This document shows positions 47,372 to 55,638 of a stretch of DNA of 64,000 bases, piece by piece (within the stretch, counting starts at the first letter, position 1; every line of letters starts with the position of its first letter). The DNA comes from an uncultured SAR86 cluster bacterium (GTDB lineage Bacteria; Pseudomonadota; Gammaproteobacteria; Magnimaribacterales; Magnimaribacteraceae): the NCBI GenBank assembly GCA_902554355.1, contig CACDOC010000002.1, positions 21,626-85,625 on the forward strand, read 5' to 3'. The notes below the pieces were generated by a model, which worked only from the letters and a program-made list of their open reading frames with translations, had not been told where the DNA came from and searched no databases. Both the position numbers and the translations under genes were made by a program.

Positions 47372-48118
47372 ATGCATCCATTTTTTGAAGGTTATAACTT
47401 TTACGCTTTTGTCCATAGAGGTGGAGACGAAGAAAAGACAGAAAACACACTAGAGGCTTTCCAATACTCTTCAGACTTAGGTTTTGTTTTTATGGAAACA
47501 GACGTCCAATCTACTGCTGACGGTAAAGTTGTAATATTTCATGATAGCGATCTAAAGAGAGTAGCAGGAATTAATAAAAAAGTTAGTGAACTAACTTTTA
47601 AAGAAATTAAAGAAATAAATCTAATTAATGGAGGAAAAATTCCTTCGCTTGAAGAGACCCTCTCCTCTTTTCCAAGTCTTCGATTTAATATAGATATAAA
47701 AGTTGATTCAGCGGTAGATGAGACAATTAAGATAGTTAAAGAGCATAATGCCTTGGATAGAGTATGTCTTGCAGCCTTTTCTTCTAATAGATTAAGTCGT
47801 ATCAGAAAAATATCTGGCGTGGGTTTGTGTTCATCTATGGGCCAAGCTGAAATAGTTAGATTGCTCATAAGCTCTTTTGGCTTAAACCAAAAAATATCTC
47901 CAGGGTTATGTGCTCAAGTTCCTGTGTCACAATTTGGAATACCGATTGTTACAGAAAGGTTTATTACGAAAATTCATAACCTTAATAAATTAATCCATGT
48001 ATGGACTATTGATGAAACTAAAGAAATGTTTAGATTGATAGATTTAGGCGTAGATGGCTTGATGACAGACAAGCCAACTGTCTTAAAAGAGGCATTGCTA
48101 GAAAGAGGTTTATTTTAG
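47372..48118 (+). CDS. Glycerophosphodiester phosphodiesterase
   Basis: VHRGGDEEKTENTLEAFQYSSDLGFVFMETDVQSTADGKVVIFHDSDLKRV. Confidence 0.94.
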   Translation: MHPFFEGYNFYAFVHRGGDEEKTENTLEAFQYSSDLGFVFMETDVQSTADGKVVIFHDSDLKRVAGINKKVSELTFKEIKEINLINGGKIPSLEETLSSFPSLRFNIDIKVDSAVDETIKIVKEHNALDRVCLAAFSSNRLSRIRKISGVGLCSSMGQAEIVRLLISSFGLNQKISPGLCAQVPVSQFGIPIVTERFITKIHNLNKLIHVWTIDETKEMFRLIDLGVDGLMTDKPTVLKEALLERGLF

Positions 48119-49365
48119 TTATCAGGGACTTTCCAAAGAAGGATTAAACCTGGAATAAACAAAATCAATAAACTTAAAATGCCAATGCTTGGGCTTCCAG
48201 TTAATAAAGCAATACCAGAAACCATAAATGGTCCTAAAAATACTGAAGATTTACCTATAAAATTATAAAAACCAAAAAACTCTGCTGCTTTATCTTGTGG
48301 AATTAAATTACTAAAATAGGATCTGCTAATCGCCTGAACCCCTCCCTGTACTAGACCTATTATTCCAGCAACTATAAAAAATTCAGTAGCTGTGTCCATT
48401 TGAGAGCTAAATAAAACCACACAAATATAAACAACAATGGCAAATGTAAGTGACTCTTTATAGCCAAACTTATCTGCATAAAAGCCAAATATTAAAGTGG
48501 CAGGAAAACCGACAAACTGAGTTAATAACAGTGCGCTTATCATAGAAGAAGCAGATAACCCGATATCAGATCCATAAGAAGTTGCCATCCTAATAATTGT
48601 GTCTACACCATCCATATACAAGAAATAGGCCAATAGAAAGATTACTACCTTCTTGTAGTTTCTAACTGATTTAGCTGTATTTAGTAGGTTAGTAAATGCA
48701 GCAGTAACGACATTATTTTTATTCGTATTTAGTAAATCGTCCTTTTCTTTTACATGTAAAAGTAATGGCAAAGAAAAGATAAACCACCAAATCGCTACAC
48801 TCATAAATGACCAAAGCACAGCGTCAGCAGGACCTGAAAGTCCAAACCACTGAGGGTATAAGTACATCAATACATTGATCAAAAATAAAAGACCTCCGCC
48901 TAAATAACCTAAAGAGAATCCTAGTGAAGAAGTCCTGTTTCTTTCATCTGGAGAAGAAACTGAAACTATTAAAGCGTCATAAAAAATATTACCTCCTGAA
49001 AACCCTATTACACCTAAACCATAAAACGCCACGGCTAATTTCCACGAACTTTCAGGGATAAAAAATAGGTAACCTGTAGCTAATATCCCTAGAGAGGCAA
49101 AAATAAATAAGAATTTCTTTTTTGTCTTTCCTGCGTCAGCGATAGCTCCTAGTATTGGAGCACTTATAGCTATCAATAAGCCAATTAGAGAATTTATAGA
49201 ACCTATAACAAATGTACTTTCAGCAGCATCTAAATCACCTGCCCAAAAGGATTTAAAAAAGATAGGGAAAAAACCTGCCATGACAGTAGTTGCAAACCCA
49301 GAATTAGCCCAATCATAAAAGGCCCACTTCCACGCATTTTTAGATAATTTTCTTTGACGATTCAT
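48115..49365 (-). CDS. MFS transporter, UMF1/Atg22-like family
   Basis: WAFYDWANSGFATTVMAGFFPIFFKSFWAG N-terminal signature. Confidence 0.92.
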   Translation of the reverse strand: MNRQRKLSKNAWKWAFYDWANSGFATTVMAGFFPIFFKSFWAGDLDAAESTFVIGSINSLIGLLIAISAPILGAIADAGKTKKKFLFIFASLGILATGYLFFIPESSWKLAVAFYGLGVIGFSGGNIFYDALIVSVSSPDERNRTSSLGFSLGYLGGGLLFLINVLMYLYPQWFGLSGPADAVLWSFMSVAIWWFIFSLPLLLHVKEKDDLLNTNKNNVVTAAFTNLLNTAKSVRNYKKVVIFLLAYFLYMDGVDTIIRMATSYGSDIGLSASSMISALLLTQFVGFPATLIFGFYADKFGYKESLTFAIVVYICVVLFSSQMDTATEFFIVAGIIGLVQGGVQAISRSYFSNLIPQDKAAEFFGFYNFIGKSSVFLGPFMVSGIALLTGSPSIGILSLLILFIPGLILLWKVPDN

Positions 49366-49407
49366 ACAATAATAAAGAATAATAACCTTTTTAAAGGGAG
49401 TAATTAA

Positions 49408-49518
49408 ATGGAAGAAGATAAAAAGACCTATAAATACATGGCTCTATTCGCAATAATCATTGGTGTGGTAGTTATTGGCCAAATTATTTTAGCTAATTAC
49501 TTACAATCAATTTATTGA
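49408..49518 (+). CDS. Small single-TM protein, 36 aa, unannotated
   Basis: MEEDKKTYKYMALFAIIIGVVVIGQIILANYLQSIY*, strong SD AAAGGGAG at 49394-49400, 22 nt upstream of NMO-B. Confidence 0.8.
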   Translation: MEEDKKTYKYMALFAIIIGVVVIGQIILANYLQSIY

Positions 49519-49540
49519 TAATTAACAAAGAGGTTTAAAA

Positions 49541-50680
49541 ATGAATTCAAAAATATGTGAAATGTTGGATATAGAATTTCCTCTAGTGGCTTTTACTCAC
49601 TGCAGGGACGTTGTGGTTGCAGTTTCAAAAGCTGGAGGGTGTGGAGTTCTTGGAGCTGTGGGAATGTCACCTGAGCAACTAGAACAAGAATTGAAATGGA
49701 TAGATGAGCATATAGACGGTAAGCCATATGGAGTTGACGTCCTAATACCCAACAAAATGGTTGGTAAAGATGAGAAATTTGATGCGGAAAAATTAGTAGG
49801 AATGATTCCTCAAGAATATGCTGATTTTAGAGCAGACGTATTAGAAAACCATGACATCCCTTCCCCTGAACTAAGAACTATAGATACTGGCGGATCAGGT
49901 TTTGCTGCTAATACACAATCAGGCGGAGCTAAAGCACTTCTAGATGTTGCTTTTAATCATCCTATAAAACTGATTGCTAATGCACTTGGTGTTCCACCAG
50001 ATTGGATGCTTAAAATGGGGAAAGATAACGATGTAAAAGTAGCTGCCTTATTGGGAACAGCACAACATGCTATAAATCAAGTGGAGGCTGGCGTAGATAT
50101 TCTGGTGGTTTCAGGAACCGAAGCAGGAGGTCATTGTGGAAGTGTATCAACTATGGTGCTTATACCAGAAGTTTATGAAGCTATACAACCTTATGGTGAC
50201 GTGCCTATTTTAGCAGCTGGAGGTATTGTTACGGGAAAACAAATGGCAGCGGCTATGACAATGGGAGCTTCAGGAGCATGGTGTGGCTCAGTTTGGCTAA
50301 CTACAGTTGAATCAGAGATTCATCCAATAGTTAAAGAAAAAATGATAGCAGCCAATTCAAGTCAGACCGTTAGATCCAGAAGCAGAACTGGAAAACATTC
50401 TAGACAATTAGTTTCGCCTTGGACCGAAGCTTGGGAATCAGATAAAGCCCCTGATCCTCTACCCATGCCATTACAGCCTATGGTAGCTGAACCTGCTTTA
50501 GCAAAGGTTAATAAACTAGCTGAAGGCGGACATGATGGAGCTAAAGGCTTAGCTACACACTGGGTAGGACAAGGTGTGGGTTTAATGAATGCCAGTATTT
50601 CAGCTAGTGATGTAGTCCAAGAGTTTAAGGAAGACTTTATTACAGCTTATGAAAGATTAAACGGATTCATGGAAGACTAA
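49541..50680 (+). CDS. Nitronate monooxygenase family FMN protein (NMO-B)
   Basis: GGCGVLGAVGMSPEQLEQELKWI...DILVVSGTEAGGHCGSVSTMVLIPEV...PILAAGGIVTGKQMAAAMTMGASGAWCGSVWL. Confidence 0.92.
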   Translation: MNSKICEMLDIEFPLVAFTHCRDVVVAVSKAGGCGVLGAVGMSPEQLEQELKWIDEHIDGKPYGVDVLIPNKMVGKDEKFDAEKLVGMIPQEYADFRADVLENHDIPSPELRTIDTGGSGFAANTQSGGAKALLDVAFNHPIKLIANALGVPPDWMLKMGKDNDVKVAALLGTAQHAINQVEAGVDILVVSGTEAGGHCGSVSTMVLIPEVYEAIQPYGDVPILAAGGIVTGKQMAAAMTMGASGAWCGSVWLTTVESEIHPIVKEKMIAANSSQTVRSRSRTGKHSRQLVSPWTEAWESDKAPDPLPMPLQPMVAEPALAKVNKLAEGGHDGAKGLATHWVGQGVGLMNASISASDVVQEFKEDFITAYERLNGFMED

Positions 50681-51489
50681 ACTTTAGAACCGTTTTTAAG
50701 TACAAAATATTGACGTGATTCCTCGTTCACTTCTTCAGTGAGTGAATGTGATATTAATCTCCTAGACCCTTCAGGTGCATACTGAAGAATGTACGCTTTC
50801 CTTATATCTTTATTTAAATTAGGGCCAGTTCTATGTGGTGTTAAAGAAGAAAAAACAGCAATACTTCCAGCCTTTAAAGGAAGAACTACAGAATCTGATG
50901 GATCTAAAGGTATTTCATAACCTATATCAGTCATTTCATGGTGCAAAGTTCCCCTCCTATGTAAACCTGGCATGACGCAAGGACAACCATTGGTTTCATC
51001 AGTATCTGTCAACGCCACCCAACAAGTTAAGTAAGCTTGAGGTTCAATAAACGTATAACCGTTATCCTGATGCCAAGGAAACTCATCTTTAGTTCCAGGT
51101 TTTTTATACACCGCCTGATCCCAATATAACCTTACATTATCTCCAATGAGGTCCTTGCAGATCCCTGTAAAAACTTCATGCTTACTGAATTCTTTTAATT
51201 CTTCAGACTGAGTCACTAAATGAGTAGTAAACGTAATCTCTTCAGCACGACTTATAAAGAACTTACCACCATCTAGTCCCTTCAAAGCCTCAGTTACATT
51301 GAATTCAAAAGGGTCTATTTTTTCCAACACCTTTTCTATTTCTTCAGGATTAAAAGCATCTTCTATTACTGTATATCCATTTTCATCAAAACTTTTAATC
51401 TGTTCAGGATTTAAAAATTCATACGGACCATCCGGCATAGACCATTCAAAGCCTTTGTTATTTTCATGCATTTTAACTTCTTGTGTCAT
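50677..51489 (-). CDS. Phytanoyl-CoA dioxygenase family protein
   Basis: YWDQAVYKKPGTKDEFPWHQDNGYTFIEPQAYLTCWVALTDTDETNGCPCVMPGLHRRG. Confidence 0.94.
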   Translation of the reverse strand: MTQEVKMHENNKGFEWSMPDGPYEFLNPEQIKSFDENGYTVIEDAFNPEEIEKVLEKIDPFEFNVTEALKGLDGGKFFISRAEEITFTTHLVTQSEELKEFSKHEVFTGICKDLIGDNVRLYWDQAVYKKPGTKDEFPWHQDNGYTFIEPQAYLTCWVALTDTDETNGCPCVMPGLHRRGTLHHEMTDIGYEIPLDPSDSVVLPLKAGSIAVFSSLTPHRTGPNLNKDIRKAYILQYAPEGSRRLISHSLTEEVNEESRQYFVLKNGSKV

Positions 51490-51491
51490 AA

Positions 51492-52823
51492 CTACCTGTC
51501 AAACTCCAACTGTACTCCTTGATTGGATTCTAGAATTCTACCTTCACTATAAACTAAATTACCATTTACAAAGGTGCTAACAACTTTTGAATTGAAAGTA
51601 TCTCCTTCAAACGGAGACCATCCGCAAAAATAACTGACATTTTCTCTGGAAGCAGAATGAGGTGAATCAAGATCAACCAGAACTAAATCAGCCCAATAAC
51701 CTTCCCTAATATAACCTCTATCTATTATTTTAAATCTATCAGCAACTTTATGAGATAAGTAATACGGTAAATCTTTTAACGAATAAACACCTTCTCTGAC
51801 AAGCTCCAGAAGTACCAATAATGTGTGTTGAACGCTGGGCATTCCGGAAGGACATTCCATATAGTCATTTGATTTTCCTTCTAGTAAGTGTGGTGCATGA
51901 TCAGTCGCCACATAATCAATATAACCTTCAAGTAGGGCTTTTCTTAATGCTTCTCTGTCTGACATTTCTTTTATGGATGGATTGCATTTAATTAAAGTAC
52001 CTTTCTGTTCATAGTCTTCTCTCGAGAAGTACAAGTGAGGTACGCAGACTTCCGCTGTTATTAATTTTTCATTGATAGGTTTATTAGAAAATAATGAAAT
52101 CTCTTCTTTAGTTGAGATATGCAATATATGTAAGTTGGCTTGATGTTTCTCTGCCAACTCAATAGCCTTTTTAGAAGATTTTAAGCAACAGTCACGAGAC
52201 CTAATATCTGCGTGCATATCTACAGGAATTTCTGGTCCAAATTCATTGAGATACTTTTCTTCTAAGTCTTTTATCATAGGGGTATCTTCACAATGAGTGG
52301 TAATAATGACTGGGGATTCCTTGAAAAGATTATTAAGACTTTCTTCATTATCAACAAGTAGGTTTCCAGTCGAAGCTCCCATGAAAATCTTAATTCCACA
52401 AACCTCTTTAGGGTCAATCGCCTTGATTTCATCTATATTTGTATTGGAAGTGCCCATATAAAAAGAAAAATTAGCAGAAGCGTTTTGCTCGGCGATTGAT
52501 ATTTTTTCTCTCCACAGATCTAAACTTAGTGTTGGAGGCAAAACATTTGGCATATCCATAAATGAAGTAGTCCCTCCCGCAATAGCTGATAAAGATTCAG
52601 TCTTTATACTTCCCCTTTCGGTTAATCCAGGTTCTCTAAAATGAACTTGGTCATCTATAACGCCAGGCATTAAATATAAACCCTTAGCGTCAATGACATC
52701 ACCTTGAGTTTCTATAGAAGAATCAATTTTGGAAATCCTTCCGTCTTCTATGAGTAAGTCAGACTCAAATATTTCTCCTTCATTAATAACTTGGCAATTT
52801 TTAATTGTAATTTTCTTAGTCAA
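51492..52823 (-). CDS. Dihydroorotase-like amidohydrolase
   Basis: PGVIDDQVHFREPGLTERGSIKTESLSAIAGGTTSFMDMPN...ATDHAPHLLEGK...GYWADLVLVD. Confidence 0.88.
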   Translation of the reverse strand: MTKKITIKNCQVINEGEIFESDLLIEDGRISKIDSSIETQGDVIDAKGLYLMPGVIDDQVHFREPGLTERGSIKTESLSAIAGGTTSFMDMPNVLPPTLSLDLWREKISIAEQNASANFSFYMGTSNTNIDEIKAIDPKEVCGIKIFMGASTGNLLVDNEESLNNLFKESPVIITTHCEDTPMIKDLEEKYLNEFGPEIPVDMHADIRSRDCCLKSSKKAIELAEKHQANLHILHISTKEEISLFSNKPINEKLITAEVCVPHLYFSREDYEQKGTLIKCNPSIKEMSDREALRKALLEGYIDYVATDHAPHLLEGKSNDYMECPSGMPSVQHTLLVLLELVREGVYSLKDLPYYLSHKVADRFKIIDRGYIREGYWADLVLVDLDSPHSASRENVSYFCGWSPFEGDTFNSKVVSTFVNGNLVYSEGRILESNQGVQLEFDR

Positions 52824-53605
52824 AATGGTTTGCTCCCTGCAGTTGTAATCCTATGCATAGTTCTATTTTGGTCTCCATATCCATGTTCAGCATAATGGAG
52901 AACACATCTATTATCCCACACTACTAAATCTCCCTTAGTCCATTTATGTCTATAAACATAATTTTTATCCGAAGAATGTTTGTATAGTTTACTTAAAGTC
53001 TCTTGAGAAATTTCAGATTCTACATCTTTTATTTGCTTAACAAAGGCTTCAGTAACATAAAGAGCTTTTCTTCCAGTTTCTGGATGAGTTCTAAAAATGG
53101 GGTGTTCTACTTCCTTAGCATCTTTAGCCTCTCCTCCAGCTAGAATTAAAACACCCAAATTGCTATGGATGGCTACTTTATTATCCAAATATTCTTTATA
53201 ACTTTCAGATAAATCCTCGTACGCTAAGTATTGATTAGAAAATAAAGTGTCTCCGCCTGTATCAGGAATCTCAATTGAATAAAGCAAAGTCGCATTTGGC
53301 GGTTCCTCTTCAAAGGTAACGTCAGAATGCCAATGTGCATTTGTGTGGTATTTTTCTCCTAGATTCTTAATTTTAATGATCTCAGGATAATCCTCCATTC
53401 CTTTAAATACAGGATGAATTAAAGGCTCTCCCCAAACTAATGAAACATTTTTTAAATCTTTTGGAGATAACTCCTGATTTTTAAAAACCAAAACTGAATA
53501 CTTCAAAAAAGCTTCTTTAATAGCCTCTGCAGGAATTCTATCAGTAATACTTAAGTCTATATCAGTTATTTCTGCTCCAACCGGACCAATCTGCTCTATA
53601 TTCAT
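52820..53605 (-). CDS. TauD/TfdA family dioxygenase
   Basis: AHWHSDVTFEEEPPNATLLYSIEIPDTGGDTLFSNQY...LVVWDNRCVLHYAEHGYGDQNRTMHRITTAG. Confidence 0.95.
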   Translation of the reverse strand: MNIEQIGPVGAEITDIDLSITDRIPAEAIKEAFLKYSVLVFKNQELSPKDLKNVSLVWGEPLIHPVFKGMEDYPEIIKIKNLGEKYHTNAHWHSDVTFEEEPPNATLLYSIEIPDTGGDTLFSNQYLAYEDLSESYKEYLDNKVAIHSNLGVLILAGGEAKDAKEVEHPIFRTHPETGRKALYVTEAFVKQIKDVESEISQETLSKLYKHSSDKNYVYRHKWTKGDLVVWDNRCVLHYAEHGYGDQNRTMHRITTAGSKPF

Positions 53606-53611
53606 GAATAG

Positions 53612-53836
53612 TTATAGTTTAAATACCTTAATTTGGCCGTATTCACTACCTTGACCTTCTCTATATTCTGAATGAGACCTTTCAAGAACTTCTTTTACAA
53701 TTGAAATCATCTTACTACTGTTGCCACAAATTATTGTTAAGGGCATCTCTTCTTGATTTAGATATATAAAATTTTCTACCATCAAATCAACTTCATGGTG
53801 CCTAATTCCATGAAGATCGAGAATATGTGAATTCAC
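53612..53836 (-). CDS. Stand-alone Smr-like domain protein, 74 aa
   Basis: LDLHGIRHHEVDLMVENFIYLNQEEMPLTIICGNSSKMISIVKEVLE: LDLHG and CGNSS (TGxGxH-like position) pattern. Confidence 0.65.
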   Translation of the reverse strand: MNSHILDLHGIRHHEVDLMVENFIYLNQEEMPLTIICGNSSKMISIVKEVLERSHSEYREGQGSEYGQIKVFKL

Positions 53837-55552
53837 TTAATGCAGGTTCCTGATAAGCTTTCCATTTAAAGCTCCAGTCGGCTCTCCATTTCTAAAGGCA
53901 ACTTCTCCAGAAACAATTGTGTACTCATAACCAGATGCTTTCTGAACTAATCTTCTTCCACCGGCCGGAAGGTCATTAATAATTTCTGGTTCATGCAAGG
54001 TCAAATTATCATAATCAATAACATTAATATCGGCCTTAAATCCTTCTTCAAGAATACCCCTATCGTCAATACCGAGAAGCTGCGCGGTCTCAGAAGTTTG
54101 CATTTTTATTGTAGTTTCTAGAGGAATCTTAGATCCTCTTTCTCTGTCTCTTGACCAGTGTTGAATTAAAGTTGTAGGGAAGCTTGCATCACTAATTGCT
54201 CCACAATGCGCACCAGCATCACCTAAACCAGAAATAGTAAATGGATGCTTTAACATTTTTTCTACAAAACTGAGATCTCCAGGTTGATAATTAAAAAGAG
54301 GATGATAAATAAGAGCTCTTCCATCCTTTTCAAGCATCATGTCGTAAGCAACTTCTTGAGGAGATTTACCTTCTCTTTTTGCCTCCGAAAGGAATGAATC
54401 TTCAGGATCAGGTTCATAATTAGCAGGGTCTCCTAGTCTGAACATTTTGTTATAGGAAGTTACAATCTCATCAACTAGAGGATTAATAGAAACAGGCTCT
54501 TCTGACAAAATCTTTTCTTTCATCTCAGGATTGCTCAGTGCTTTAACCTTTTCTTCAAGCGTAAGAGTCGCTAGTTGTTGAAATGACGGGTAAAAGAGGA
54601 ACGGATTTAGTGTAGCAGTTAAACCCATGAGGATACCTGTTGCTCTAGGCGGAACTTGACCATACATATCAATACCCTCAGCTTGCGCTGCTTCAATACC
54701 ATCAAGCAATTGGTGCCACCAATCTGGTCTCGCATCCTGTTGTTCTACTGTAATTGAAATAGGTCTTTTAGATTCTTTAGACATGGATTTAAAAATATCA
54801 AATTCTTCTTCAAAGTTATAAAAGTCAGATATTCCTTGCAAAACACCTTGCTCTAATTCTCCTAAAGATTTTGCTATCTCAACTAATTCTTTTTTATGCG
54901 CAGTTATACTTGGAGTTAATTTGCCATCTACATCACTGTGTTTTTCAGTTCTTGAAGTAGTAAACCCATATGCACCTGCTTTTATAGCCTCTTTTACTAT
55001 TTCTTTCATTTTTGATATTTCTTCATCGGTAGCCGGTTCGTGGTTAATGCCTCTTTCACCCATAACATAAGCCCTTACTGCGCCGTGTGGAATTTGAGTT
55101 CCAACATCAATTGCTAAAGGTTTTTTTTCTAAAACATCTAAGTATTCTGGAAAAGTTTCCCAGTCCCACTCGATACCTTCATGCAAAGCAGTTCCTGGTA
55201 TATCTTCTACTCCTTCCATCAAACCAATAAGCCAATCTCTTTGTTCTGGTTTACAAGGCGAGAAACCTACTCCGCAGTTTCCAGTTACTATTGTCGTAAC
55301 ACCATGGTAAGTGGACGATCTTAAATAAGGATCCCAAGTTACTTGTCCGTCAAAATGAGTATGAATATCAACAAATCCAGGAGTAACTATTTTGCCTTTT
55401 GCATCAATAACTTTCTTGGCCTTTTCATCTATGCTTCCAATTTTGGATATCTTTTCACCCTTCACAGCAACGTCTGCTACGTAAGCATCGCCACCTTTTC
55501 CGTCGTAAACAAGGCCATTTTTTATAAGTAAGTCATACATAATGAAATCCAA
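53837..55552 (-). CDS. D-aminoacylase-like amidohydrolase
   Basis: KIVTPGFVDIHTHFDGQVTWDPYLRSSTYHGVTTIVTGNCGVGFSPC...SGLGDAGAHCGAISDASFPTTLIQHW. Confidence 0.94.
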   Translation of the reverse strand: MDFIMYDLLIKNGLVYDGKGGDAYVADVAVKGEKISKIGSIDEKAKKVIDAKGKIVTPGFVDIHTHFDGQVTWDPYLRSSTYHGVTTIVTGNCGVGFSPCKPEQRDWLIGLMEGVEDIPGTALHEGIEWDWETFPEYLDVLEKKPLAIDVGTQIPHGAVRAYVMGERGINHEPATDEEISKMKEIVKEAIKAGAYGFTTSRTEKHSDVDGKLTPSITAHKKELVEIAKSLGELEQGVLQGISDFYNFEEEFDIFKSMSKESKRPISITVEQQDARPDWWHQLLDGIEAAQAEGIDMYGQVPPRATGILMGLTATLNPFLFYPSFQQLATLTLEEKVKALSNPEMKEKILSEEPVSINPLVDEIVTSYNKMFRLGDPANYEPDPEDSFLSEAKREGKSPQEVAYDMMLEKDGRALIYHPLFNYQPGDLSFVEKMLKHPFTISGLGDAGAHCGAISDASFPTTLIQHWSRDRERGSKIPLETTIKMQTSETAQLLGIDDRGILEEGFKADINVIDYDNLTLHEPEIINDLPAGGRRLVQKASGYEYTIVSGEVAFRNGEPTGALNGKLIRNLH

Positions 55553-55638
55553 TTATTAAATCTGATATAGTATCGCACCCTAAATTCTATTATATAAAGA
55601 GTTTATGAGGAAAAATACTAAATCAGAATTATAACCAT

